DNA of 64,000 bases from Streptomyces alboniger (GTDB taxonomy: Bacteria > Actinomycetota > Actinomycetes > Streptomycetales > Streptomycetaceae): contig NZ_CP023695.1 in the NCBI RefSeq assembly GCF_008704395.1, positions 5,828,001-5,892,000 on the forward strand, given 5' to 3'. A model generated the notes under the pieces. It worked only from the letters and a program-made list of their open reading frames with translations. It was not told the DNA's origin and ran no database searches. This document shows, piece after piece, positions 56,046 through 64,000 of this stretch (the first letter of the stretch is position 1; every line of letters begins with the position of its first letter). The translations under genes were made by a program, and so were the position numbers.

Positions 56046-59000
56046 TCAGTTCTCTCCGGTCTCCGCGGTCACCAAGCCCGTCTGCACCATCGGCTTGCCC
56101 CTCCTCCGCGACACGAAGATGCCCCGCCCGGTCGGCATGGGCCGCGGCCGCACACCGCCCAGAAGGTCGCCCTCGTCCGGGTCGCCCGCCAGGACCACCC
56201 CCTGCGCGCCCAGCTCCTTCATCCGCTGCATGAACGGCTCGTACGACGCCCGCCCCGCGCCCGCGGTCGACCGGGCGACGATGAAGCGGACGCCCACGTC
56301 ACGCGCGAAGGGGAGCAGTTCGGTGAGGGCGCCCAGCGGATTGCCGCTGGAGGTGGAGACCAGGTCGTAGTCGTCGACGATCACGTACACGGTCGGGCCC
56401 TGCCACCAGCTGCGCTCGCGCAGTTGGCGCGCGGTCACGTCGGCGGGCGGGGTGCGCCGCTTGATCAGGTCGGCCAGCGCCGCCATGTGGTGATCCATGG
56501 CGTTGGACATCGGGATGTACTCGGCGAGGTGCGAGGCCGGGGCCGCATCGAGCAGTGACCGTCGGTTGTCGACGACGAAGAGCTTGCAGGCGTCGCCGCT
56601 GTAGCGCTCCGTCAACCGCTTGATGAGCAGCTTGAGCAGGTTGGACTTGCCTGACTCGCTCTCGCCGAGGATGAGGAAGAACGGGTCCTGCTCGAAGTCC
56701 ACGAAGACGGGTTCGAGGTTGTTCTCGTCCCATCCGAAGGAGACCCCCCGGTCGGGGAAGAGGTGGCCCGGCGGCAGCTGCTCGGCCGGCAGCTCACGCG
56801 GCAGCAGGCGGACCGCCGGCGCGCCGGGAGCCGTCCAGTGCCGGGAGACCTCGGCGGTGAGCGCGGCCGTCGCGTCGGCGAGGTCGGTGTCGGAGGAGAG
56901 TCCGTCGATGCGGGGCACCGCCGCCATGAAGTGCTGCTTTTGCGGTGTCTGGCCACGGCCGGGCACCCCGGCGGGGACGTTGGCCGCGACCTTGCGGTCG
57001 AACTCGGAGTCCATGGTGTCACCGAGCCGCAGTTCGAGGCGGTTCATCAAATGGTCCTTGAGATTCGCGCGGACCTCCATGGAGCGTGAAGCGGTGAGGA
57101 TCAGATGGACGCCGTAGCCGAGGCCGCGGGCCGCGATGTCGAGCACGGCGGGCTCCAGACCTTCGTACTCGGAACGGAAGTTGCCCCATCCGTCGATGAT
57201 CAGGAAGACGTCTCCCCACGGCTGGTCCGTCACTGAGATGTCCCCACGGGCCCGGCGCGCCCGGAAATCGGCGATCGACGCGATATCCGCTGTACGGAAG
57301 CACTCCTCACGTCGGGTGAGCAGGCCGTACACCTCGGCGAGGGTGCGCCGCACCCGCTCGGGGTCCAGACGCGAGGCGACCCCACCGACATGAGGGAGCC
57401 CGGCGACGGACGCCATGCCGCCCCCGCCGAAGTCGAGGCCGTAGAGCTGCACTTCGTAGGGGGTGTGGGTGAGGGCGAAGGACGCCATCAGCGAGCGGAG
57501 CAGGGTCGACTTCCCGGACTGGGGGCCGCCGACGATCTGCATGTGGCCCGCCGCTCCGGAGAAGTCGCACCACAGCGGCTCACGGCGCTGCTCGTACGGC
57601 TTGTCGACCAGGCCCAGCGGTACGACGAGGCGCCCCGCCCCTGAATAGCCGGGCTGGGTGAGCCCGCGCCCTTCGACGGCCGCCAGCCCGGGAAGGAGCA
57701 CGTCCAAGGAGGGCGGGCTCTCCAGCGGCGGCAGCCAGACCTGGTGCGCGGCCGGGCCCTGCGCCTCCAGGCGGCGCACGATCACGTCGAGGACGGTGTC
57801 GGCGAGCGCGTCGTCCGTCTCCCCATCCGGATCCGCGGGGCGGGCTTCAGGCACCGTCACGGGCCTGTACCGCACCGGCACCTCGGCCGAGGTGAACAGC
57901 ACCGGGCGGCGGTCCACCGGGCGCGGCCCGCCGAGAGCGGTGGTCTGCGCCGAACCCGAGCGGTAGACACCCGAGACGTACGCCGCCTTGAACCTCACCA
58001 TCTCGTCCGTGCCGAACGAGAGATATCCCGAGCCCGGGACGTTCGGCAGGTGGTAGGCGTCCGGCACCCCGAGAGCCGCGCGGGACTCGGCGGCCGAGAA
58101 GGTACGCAGCCCGACGCGGTACGAGAGGTACGTCTCAAGACCCCGCAGCCGCCCCTCCTCCAAGCGCTGCGAGGCGAGCAGCAGATGCACGCCCAGCGAC
58201 CGGCCGATGCGGCCGATCTGCACGAACATGTCGATGAAATCCGGCTTGGCGGTGAGCAGTTCACTGAACTCGTCGATTACCAGGACCAGGGAGGGGATCG
58301 ACTGGAGAGGGGCGCCCGCGGCCCGCGCCTTCTCGTAGTCGTGGATGTTCGCGTAGTTGCCCGCGTCCCGCAGCAGTTCCTGACGGCGGTTGAGTTCACC
58401 GCGAATGGAGTCGCCCATGCGGTCGACCAGGGTCAGGTCGTCCGCCAGGTTGGTGATGACCGCGGCGACATGCGGCATCTGCGCCATACCGGCGAAGGTC
58501 GCACCACCCTTGAAGTCGGCGAGTACGAAGTTCAGCGTCTCGGAGGAGTGCGTCACGGCGAGGCCGAGCACGAGGGTGCGCAGCAGCTCCGACTTACCGG
58601 AACCGGTGGCGCCGACGCACAGCCCATGCGGGCCCATGCCCTCCTGCGCCGCCTCCTTGAGGTCGAGCATCACGGGGCGGCCGTCCTCACCCACACCGAT
58701 CGGGACGCGCAACCGTTCCGCCTGGGTACGCGGACGCCAGGTCCTGCTGATGTCCACCGAATCGGCGTCGCCCAGGTTGAGGAGGTCCGTGAACTCCAGT
58801 TTGGCCAGCAGGGGTTCGGCCTCGTCGCCACCGGATGGCACGCGCAGCGGCGCGAGTTGGCGGGCCAGCGCCTCCGCCGCCGCGCAGGACAGGACGTCGG
58901 GTGTGCCCTCGTACACCAGGCCGTGTCCCGACTCGATCCGCATCGACTCCGGACGCACCGCGAGCGACAGTCCGCCGCGCCCCTCTGCCAGTTCACCCGG

Positions 59001-60032
59001 GACAAGCTCCACGACCGTCACCCCCTGAAGCCCCTCAGACGAGGCGAGGGCCGACAGCGGAGGCAGGGACAAGCCGTCGAGTACGACGACGATGTGCGGC
59101 TCATCCGGCAGGGGACCGCCCTCCGGGTGGAAGCGCGGCCGCCCCTGGAGCCGGGGGGCGAGCATGTTCTCCAGCCCCGCCGGGTCACCCGTGATGAGGC
59201 GGCGGCTGCCGGCCCCGTCCGCAGCACCCGGCAGCTGGCTGTGCGGTAGCCACTTGGTCCAGTCCCAGGCGGGCGCGGCGGAACGGCCCGCTCCGACGGC
59301 GATCATCAGATCCCGGGGGGAGTGGAGCGAGGCGAGGGACGCGACGAGCGCACGGGCCGTGCCGCGTGCGGTCTCGGGGTCCCCGCTGACCGTCACGTGG
59401 TAGAAGGCCCGCAGCGAGACGGCCATCGGCAGGTCTTCGAGCGTGCTGTGCGCGGCGAGGAAGCGCTGCATCGCGCCCGCGGTGAGCGGTTCCAGCTCGT
59501 CCACCGGAGCGGTCTGCGGCGGAACGAGGGGAGTGGCCAGCTCCTGCGGGCCGAGGCCGACGCGCACCTGCCCGAAGTCCCCGTCGCCGGCGCGGCGTTC
59601 CCAGACCCGGCTGCCCTCGGCGACGAGCGCCCAGAGTTGCTCGGGTGAGGGGTGCAGGTAGTACTGGGCGTCGCGTTGGGCCTTCGCGGTCTCCTGGGCC
59701 GCACGACGGGTGCGTTGCAGGTACCGCAGGTAGTCACGCCGAAGGTCCGCCAACTGCCCCTGGGCCCCGCGGCGGTAGCGGATGAGCATCGCCACCGACA
59801 TGGCCACCGTGGAGGCGACCATGACCATGCCCATGACCTTCATGAACGGATGCGAATTCGGCATGAAGAAGAAGACGACGGAACCCCCCATGCCGAGCAT
59901 GGGGAGCAGTTGCATCATCGCGCCCTCCTGCTGCTCCCGAGGCAGCTCGGGCGGAGGCTGCAACACCACTTCCTCGCCGGGCACTGCCGAGGGCAGAGCC
60001 CGAGGTGGGCGCTTGACGACGATGTGGCTCAC
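56046..60032 (-). CDS. eccC: Type VII secretion ATPase EccC (FtsK/SpoIIIE type, single chain)
   Basis: The motor of the translocon, 1,328 residues in one chain (not split as in ESX-1). Two transmembrane helices lie near residues 45-88 (LGMGGSVVFFFMPN; VMGMVMVASTVAMSVAMLI), then a DUF/stalk domain. Three ATPase domains have Walker A GATGSGKSELL (about 473), GGPQSGKSTLL (about 836) and GESESGKSNLL (about 1120). Walker B is VLVIDEFSELL in domain 1 (catalytic Glu kept), LIIDGWGNF in domain 2 and VIVDDYDLV in domain 3, both without the Glu. So domain 1 is probably the active motor and the others bind substrate. GTG start; diverges from eccD. Confidence 0.95.
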   Translation of the reverse strand: MSHIVVKRPPRALPSAVPGEEVVLQPPPELPREQQEGAMMQLLPMLGMGGSVVFFFMPNSHPFMKVMGMVMVASTVAMSVAMLIRYRRGAQGQLADLRRDYLRYLQRTRRAAQETAKAQRDAQYYLHPSPEQLWALVAEGSRVWERRAGDGDFGQVRVGLGPQELATPLVPPQTAPVDELEPLTAGAMQRFLAAHSTLEDLPMAVSLRAFYHVTVSGDPETARGTARALVASLASLHSPRDLMIAVGAGRSAAPAWDWTKWLPHSQLPGAADGAGSRRLITGDPAGLENMLAPRLQGRPRFHPEGGPLPDEPHIVVVLDGLSLPPLSALASSEGLQGVTVVELVPGELAEGRGGLSLAVRPESMRIESGHGLVYEGTPDVLSCAAAEALARQLAPLRVPSGGDEAEPLLAKLEFTDLLNLGDADSVDISRTWRPRTQAERLRVPIGVGEDGRPVMLDLKEAAQEGMGPHGLCVGATGSGKSELLRTLVLGLAVTHSSETLNFVLADFKGGATFAGMAQMPHVAAVITNLADDLTLVDRMGDSIRGELNRRQELLRDAGNYANIHDYEKARAAGAPLQSIPSLVLVIDEFSELLTAKPDFIDMFVQIGRIGRSLGVHLLLASQRLEEGRLRGLETYLSYRVGLRTFSAAESRAALGVPDAYHLPNVPGSGYLSFGTDEMVRFKAAYVSGVYRSGSAQTTALGGPRPVDRRPVLFTSAEVPVRYRPVTVPEARPADPDGETDDALADTVLDVIVRRLEAQGPAAHQVWLPPLESPPSLDVLLPGLAAVEGRGLTQPGYSGAGRLVVPLGLVDKPYEQRREPLWCDFSGAAGHMQIVGGPQSGKSTLLRSLMASFALTHTPYEVQLYGLDFGGGGMASVAGLPHVGGVASRLDPERVRRTLAEVYGLLTRREECFRTADIASIADFRARRARGDISVTDQPWGDVFLIIDGWGNFRSEYEGLEPAVLDIAARGLGYGVHLILTASRSMEVRANLKDHLMNRLELRLGDTMDSEFDRKVAANVPAGVPGRGQTPQKQHFMAAVPRIDGLSSDTDLADATAALTAEVSRHWTAPGAPAVRLLPRELPAEQLPPGHLFPDRGVSFGWDENNLEPVFVDFEQDPFFLILGESESGKSNLLKLLIKRLTERYSGDACKLFVVDNRRSLLDAAPASHLAEYIPMSNAMDHHMAALADLIKRRTPPADVTARQLRERSWWQGPTVYVIVDDYDLVSTSSGNPLGALTELLPFARDVGVRFIVARSTAGAGRASYEPFMQRMKELGAQGVVLAGDPDEGDLLGGVRPRPMPTGRGIFVSRRRGKPMVQTGLVTAETGEN

Positions 60033-60210
60033 TGGGCACCAAATCCCTTGCCGGGCCGCGGCATTCCGTCCGCCGCCCCGTGTCGGGCGAACGGCGACCG
60101 TCGGGTGATCCTACTGACATCCATGAAGGCGGGCGGGCGATAGGGTGCCGATGCGCGAGGATCTGGCCGGGTGCGCTCATAGGCTTCGTACCGCGGCCTG
60201 TCATACGGCA

Positions 60211-60260
60211 CAGTCGGACCGGTGCGGCACCGGACCCATGCGGCGCAGTCGGACCGGTGC
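60211..60260. promoter_or_regulatory. 15-bp direct repeat and palindrome in the eccC/eccD divergent promoter region
   Basis: cagtcggaccggtgc occurs perfectly at 60211-60225 and 60246-60260 (35 bp apart). The first copy flows into the 15-bp palindrome ccggtgc-g-gcaccgg (60219-60233). The gap 60033-60282 holds nothing else recognisable. Candidate shared operator. Confidence 0.5.
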
Positions 60261-60282
60261 CGGCGAATGAGGGGAACAGCAG

Positions 60283-61794
60283 GTGAGCATGACGGCCTCC
60301 GCGACGGCCGGCGGAGCAGGACAGGCCGGCCGCGGGACGGTTTCGGGGACCAACGCGGGATTCGGCTTCTGCCGCGTCACCATCGTCGCCCCCGACAGCC
60401 GGATCGACGTGGCCCTGCCCGACGACGTCCCTGTCGCGGACCTGTACCCGGAGATCCTGCGACTGTCCCGGCAGGGCCCGGCCGCGGGCGCGCCGGTCGG
60501 CTACCACCTCGTACGCCGTGACGGGTCCGTCCTGGACAGCGCCCGTTCCTTCGCCGCGCAGCGCATCCTCGAAGGCGAGCTGCTCACGTTGCGCCCCTTC
60601 TCGGAGTCGCTGCCGCCGGCCGTCTTCGACGACGTGTCCGAAGCGGTCGCGAACGCGGTGACCCGGGACCGCGTGTTGTGGAGCGGTGACCTGACGCGTG
60701 CCGCAGGCCTCACCGGCGCCGCGGCCCTCTCGGCGCTCCTGGCCTTCGTGGCCTGGACCGCGGCCCCTGGCCACGACATGCACGGCCTCCCCGGGATCCT
60801 CGCCGCCGTCGCGGGGCTCCTGCTGCTGACCCTCTCCGGCGTGCGGGCGCGGATCTACGACGACCGCGCCGCCGCACTCGCCCTCGGGCTCGGCGCACTG
60901 CCCAATCTCGCCGTGGCGGGCTCCGGGCTGCTCCCACTGCCCGAGGACGAAGGCATCGGTCGTCTTCAGCTCCTGCTCGCCTGCACGGCCGTGCTCATCG
61001 CCGCCACGATCCTCACCCTGATCTCGCCGCGCGGCGATGGCCCCTTCGTCGCCTTTCTCTCCGCATCGGCGGTGGGCCTGCTCGCGACGTTCCTCGCCAG
61101 TCTCCGGCAGCTGACGCCGGTCGAGACGGCGGCCCTGTGCGCCCCGGTGGCCGTAGGGGCCCTCGCCTTCCTTCCCGGGCTGTCCATGCGGTTCGCCCGC
61201 CTGCCCATCGGTTTCGAACCGCCGGCCGGCAGTCGCGGCACCTACGAGCCGGAGCATGCCCCGCAGGGCCCTGTCGACGCCGACGGTATCGCCGCCCAGG
61301 CCCGTCGCGGCCATGAACTGCTGATCGGCCTTGTAGGCGGCTGTGCCCTGGTCGTCGTGGGCTCCGCGGCCGTTCTCGGCTTCTCCGACGACGCATGGGC
61401 GCAGCTCCTCGCCCTCGCCACGGGGATCGCGATGCTGACGCGGGCCCAGCTCTTCCGTTACGCCGCACAGGTCGCGGCGGCCCTTGTCGCGGGCCTCGTG
61501 GCTCTGGTGCTGCTCGGTGTGGGTCTCTGCCTGAACCCGCCGCAGGGCCTCATACGCGCCGCCCAGGCGGGTGACTCGGCCGCGCTCGACCTGCGTACGG
61601 TCTGGCTCGTCGCCGCGATCGCCGTGGCGGCGGCGCTGGTCACCGGTATCGGCCTGATCGCCCCGCGCGCGGGAGTGACGCCTTTCTGGGGCCGCTTCCT
61701 GGAGATCGCCGAAACCTTCGTACTGTTGACCCTGGTCCCGCTGACCCTTGCGGTCTTCGGTGTCTACGCCGAGGCCAGAGCCATGACGAGCTGA
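60283..61794 (+). CDS. eccD: Type VII secretion membrane protein EccD
   Basis: The channel-forming subunit, 503 residues. The N-terminal ubiquitin-like (YukD) domain (about 28-110: FCRVTIVAPDSRIDVALPDD, VADLYPEILRL, GYHLVRRDG) is followed by about 11 transmembrane helices from residue 145 to the end. A soluble loop (GFEPPAGSRGTYEPEHAPQG) lies between helices 6 and 7. GTG 60283 has gagggg 8 nt upstream; ATG 60289 is an alternative. It is the last T7SS gene before rpsO. Confidence 0.94.
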   Translation: MSMTASATAGGAGQAGRGTVSGTNAGFGFCRVTIVAPDSRIDVALPDDVPVADLYPEILRLSRQGPAAGAPVGYHLVRRDGSVLDSARSFAAQRILEGELLTLRPFSESLPPAVFDDVSEAVANAVTRDRVLWSGDLTRAAGLTGAAALSALLAFVAWTAAPGHDMHGLPGILAAVAGLLLLTLSGVRARIYDDRAAALALGLGALPNLAVAGSGLLPLPEDEGIGRLQLLLACTAVLIAATILTLISPRGDGPFVAFLSASAVGLLATFLASLRQLTPVETAALCAPVAVGALAFLPGLSMRFARLPIGFEPPAGSRGTYEPEHAPQGPVDADGIAAQARRGHELLIGLVGGCALVVVGSAAVLGFSDDAWAQLLALATGIAMLTRAQLFRYAAQVAAALVAGLVALVLLGVGLCLNPPQGLIRAAQAGDSAALDLRTVWLVAAIAVAAALVTGIGLIAPRAGVTPFWGRFLEIAETFVLLTLVPLTLAVFGVYAEARAMTS

Positions 61795-61909
61795 AGATCC
61801 TTTCGTCTGTCCGGCCGTCCGGCTGCCCGCAGGTAAGCGCCCTCGAGCCGACTGGTACCCTGTGTAACGACCGTCTGTATGCGTACCCCGGATCCCCAGG
61901 GACCCGGAC

Positions 61910-61929
61910 CCGAATCCGTCAGGATTCGG
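61910..61929 (+). promoter_or_regulatory. Hairpin in the rpsO leader
   Basis: ccgaatcc-gtca-ggattcgg is a perfect 8-bp stem with a 4-nt loop, about 105 nt before the rpsO start. It may be part of an S15-binding autoregulatory leader, as known for rpsO in other phyla. The rest of the gap 61795-62033 shows no clear -35/-10 pair. Confidence 0.35.
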
Positions 61930-62033
61930 ACCCGCGCCCGACGGCCCATCCCCGCCTCCCGAGTCACGGAAGCTCCCCTGAGATGTAGACCAGGGGCACT
62001 CGGAGGCACTCGAAGACATCACGAGGAGTACGC

Positions 62034-62321
62034 GTGTCGCTCGACACTGCTACGAAGAAGCAGATCATCACCGAGTTCGGCCAGAAGGAGGGCGACACCG
62101 GCTCCCCCGAGGTCCAGGTCGCCATGCTCTCGCGCCGCATCTCTGACCTGACCGAGCACCTCAAGACCCACAAGCACGACCACCACTCCCGTCGTGGTCT
62201 GCTGATCCTGGTCGGCCAGCGTCGTCGCCTGCTCCAGTACCTGGCCAAGAAGGACATCCAGCGCTTCCGCGCCCTGGTCGAGCGCCTGGGCATCCGCCGC
62301 GGCGCTGCGGGCGCCAAGTAA
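62034..62321 (+). CDS. rpsO: Ribosomal protein S15
   Basis: A 95-residue, four-helix 30S protein that binds the 16S central domain. [35 protein letters not shown] and the ending [20 protein letters not shown] are diagnostic. GTG follows gaggag. A strong terminator follows, but read-through into pnp is normal for this gene pair. Confidence 0.98.
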   Translation: MSLDTATKKQIITEFGQKEGDTGSPEVQVAMLSRRISDLTEHLKTHKHDHHSRRGLLILVGQRRRLLQYLAKKDIQRFRALVERLGIRRGAAGAK

Positions 62322-62330
62322 GACGCCGTG

Positions 62331-62376
62331 AAGGGAGCGGTTCCCACTCGAAGCACTCGAAGGGGGCCGCTCCCTT
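62331..62376 (+). terminator. Terminator/attenuator between rpsO and pnp
   Basis: aagggagcgg (62331-62340) pairs with 62367-62376 and is followed by tgct; 26-nt loop. In Streptomyces the rpsO-pnp intergenic hairpin is known to be an RNase III target, so this may be a processing site. Confidence 0.7.
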
Positions 62377-62480
62377 TGCTGTACGTGCGCGGTGTCACCG
62401 ACGCTTTGTAGTCTGGTGATGCAAGGACGTTCCCGTGGGTACGGATTACGGAGTGATCCGGTGATCCAGTAACCCCAGGA

Positions 62481-62540
62481 CACCGAGTAGCACCGAGTAA
62501 CACCGAGAAACACCCAGCAACACCGAGCAACACCGAGTAC
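62481..62540 (+). repeat. Six tandem 10-bp repeats in the pnp leader
   Basis: The unit caccgagtaa (with variants in the last three bases and one c for g) begins at 62481, 62491, 62501, 62511, 62521 and 62531, an exact 10-bp period. It lies in the 494-nt rpsO-pnp gap. Confidence 0.75.
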
Positions 62541-62664
62541 GACCCCACGAGGGAGAGGCGCACCCCGCCGCCGCCGGTCCTCGGTAGTGGCCCCCGGGAG
62601 ATTCCCCGGGTGCTTCGATCGAAGACCGGCCCGCACACACGGCGCGCTTCTCCGCACAGTCCCG

Positions 62665-62745
62665 GTCCACGAGGACACACGTTCCCGTAGGACACATGTC
62701 CACGAGGGACACACGTCCCCCTAGGGCACATGTCCACGAAGGACG
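62665..62745 (+). repeat. About 33-bp tandem repeat (2.5 copies) just before pnp
   Basis: gtccacgag/gtccacgaa words begin at 62665, 62698 and 62732, separated by gacacac-gt and c/t-rich text that also matches. Period 33-34 bp. It ends about 70 nt before the pnp start and may form stem-loops in the 5' leader. Confidence 0.6.
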
Positions 62746-62815
62746 CATGGGACGCCGCCCCCGGGCCACACGGGCCCAGGGGCGAGAAGACGAAACGTAG
62801 ACACGTAGGAGAACA

Positions 62816-64000
62816 GTGGAGAACGAGACCCACTACGCCGAGGCCGTCATCGACAACGGCACGTTCGGTACCCGCACCATCCGCTTCGAGACGGGCCGCC
62901 TGGCCCGTCAGGCCGCCGGCTCCGCCGTGGCCTACCTGGACGACGACACGATGGTCCTCTCGGCCACCACCGCGTCCAAGAAGCCCAAGGACCAGCTCGA
63001 CTTCTTCCCCCTCACGGTGGACGTCGAGGAGCGCATGTACTCGGCCGGCAAGATCCCCGGCTCCTTCTTCCGCCGCGAGGGCCGCCCGTCCGAGGACGCG
63101 ATCCTCACGTGCCGCCTGATCGACCGCCCGCTGCGTCCTTCCTTCAAGAAGGGCCTGCGCAACGAGATCCAGGTCGTCGAGACGATCATGGCGCTCAACC
63201 CCGACCACCTGTACGACGTGGTCGCGATCAACGCCGCCTCCTGCTCCACGCAGCTGGCCGGCCTGCCCTTCTCGGGCCCGATCGGCGCCACGCGCGTGGC
63301 GCTCATCAAGGGCCAGTGGGTCGCCTTCCCGACGCACACCGAGCTCGAGGACGCCGTCTTCGACATGGTCGTCGCCGGTCGCGTCCTGGAAGACGGCGAC
63401 GTCGCGATCATGATGGTCGAGGCCGAGGCCACCGAGAAGACCATCGAGCTCGTCAAGGGCGGCGCCGAGGCGCCGACCGAGGAGGTCGTGGCCGCCGGTC
63501 TCGAGGCCTCGAAGCCCTTCATCAAGCTCCTGTGCAAGGCCCAGTCGGACCTCGCCGCCAAGGCCGCCAAGCCCACCGGCGAGTTCCCGATCTTCCTCGA
63601 CTACGAGGACGACGTCCTGGAGGCCCTGACCGCCGCGGTCAAGGCCGAGCTGGCCCAGGCGCTCACCATCGCCGGCAAGCAGGAGCGCGAGGCCGAGCTG
63701 GACCGCGTCAAGGCGCTGGCCGGCGAGAAGCTGCTCCCGCAGTTCGAGGGCCGCGAGAAGGAGATCTCCGCCGCGTACCGCTCGCTGACCAAGACCCTGG
63801 TCCGTGAGCGCGTCATCAAGGAGAAGAAGCGGATCGACGGTCGCGGTGTGACCGACATCCGTACCCTCGCCGCCGAGGTCGAGGCCATCCCGCGCGTGCA
63901 CGGCTCGGCGCTGTTCGAGCGCGGCGAGACCCAGATCCTGGGTGTCACCACGCTGAACATGCTCCGGATGGAGCAGCAGCTCGACACGCTGTCCCCGGTG
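62816..64000 (+). CDS. pnp: Polynucleotide phosphorylase (3' end missing)
   Basis: A phosphorolytic 3'-5' exoribonuclease and RNA-tailing enzyme; in Streptomyces it is also the main poly(A) polymerase, as I recall. The first 395 codons are in the window and open to the edge. The first RNase PH-like domain is clear ([67 protein letters not shown]), then the helical linker domain and the start of the second RNase PH domain ([13 protein letters not shown]). GTG 62816 follows taggagaaca. Tandem repeats crowd its leader. Confidence 0.96.
   Translation, partial: MENETHYAEAVIDNGTFGTRTIRFETGRLARQAAGSAVAYLDDDTMVLSATTASKKPKDQLDFFPLTVDVEERMYSAGKIPGSFFRREGRPSEDAILTCRLIDRPLRPSFKKGLRNEIQVVETIMALNPDHLYDVVAINAASCSTQLAGLPFSGPIGATRVALIKGQWVAFPTHTELEDAVFDMVVAGRVLEDGDVAIMMVEAEATEKTIELVKGGAEAPTEEVVAAGLEASKPFIKLLCKAQSDLAAKAAKPTGEFPIFLDYEDDVLEALTAAVKAELAQALTIAGKQEREAELDRVKALAGEKLLPQFEGREKEISAAYRSLTKTLVRERVIKEKKRIDGRGVTDIRTLAAEVEAIPRVHGSALFERGETQILGVTTLNMLRMEQQLDTLSPV

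Overview
The window comes from the chromosome of a Streptomyces species. The DNA is very GC-rich with strongly GC-biased codon third positions. GTG and TTG starts and 4-nt start/stop overlaps are common. From memory, the gene order (ispG, proS, rimP-nusA-ylxR-infB-rbfA-truB-ribF, a type VII secretion locus with a bldB-like gene, then rpsO-pnp) matches the conserved core of Streptomyces chromosomes such as S. coelicolor. I see no rRNA, tRNA, CRISPR array, transposase or integrase. The first gene lacks its 5' end and pnp runs off the 3' end.

Region 1 (1-12.4 kb) holds a truncated P-loop ATPase, a PucR-type regulator, an aldehyde dehydrogenase that is probably its target, and a large acyl-CoA dehydrogenase. 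A second SecA-like motor follows, and then dxr translationally coupled to a site-2 protease. Region 2 (12.4-20 kb) has ispG (with dxr, two steps of the MEP isoprenoid pathway), a 716-nt repeat-rich gap, two GNAT acetyltransferases and proS. A leftward operon there encodes a lipoprotein, a ferritin-like protein and an APH-fold protein that has lost its catalytic residues. Region 3 (20-32.5 kb) is the rimP-nusA-ylxR-infB-ylxP-rbfA-truB translation/ribosome-maturation cluster. Then comes a 1,318-residue protein with a degenerate trypsin domain and a degenerate P-loop, and ribF. Region 4 (32.6-38.7 kb) is a leftward five-gene peptide-type ABC importer.

Region 5 (39-61.8 kb) is a type VII secretion system (T7SS) split into several divergent units. 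It encodes EccB, EccC, EccD, EccE, two mycosin proteases, two small WXG100 proteins, two larger WXG100-like proteins, a ParA/MinD-like ATPase with a long Pro/Gln-rich tail, and a BldB-like DUF397 protein. EccA, EspG and PE/PPE genes are absent. Nested inside is a coupled three-gene leftward cassette: a helical WXG100-like protein, an alpha/beta-hydrolase with a WXG-like N-terminus, and a lipoprotein. It looks like a T7SS lipase/esterase effector with its partner and a surface immunity protein. The hydrolase gene carries a TTA codon, so its translation probably depends on the bldA tRNA. This cassette is the most interesting candidate system in the window. Region 6 (61.8-64 kb) is rpsO and the start of pnp, with unusual 10-bp and about 33-bp tandem repeats between them.

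The intergenic regions carry several phased repeats and palindromes (4.8, 14.1, 38.7, 45.1, 55.2, 60.2 and 62.5 kb) that are candidate operators or RNA structures. All functional statements rest on motifs read by eye; no database search was possible.
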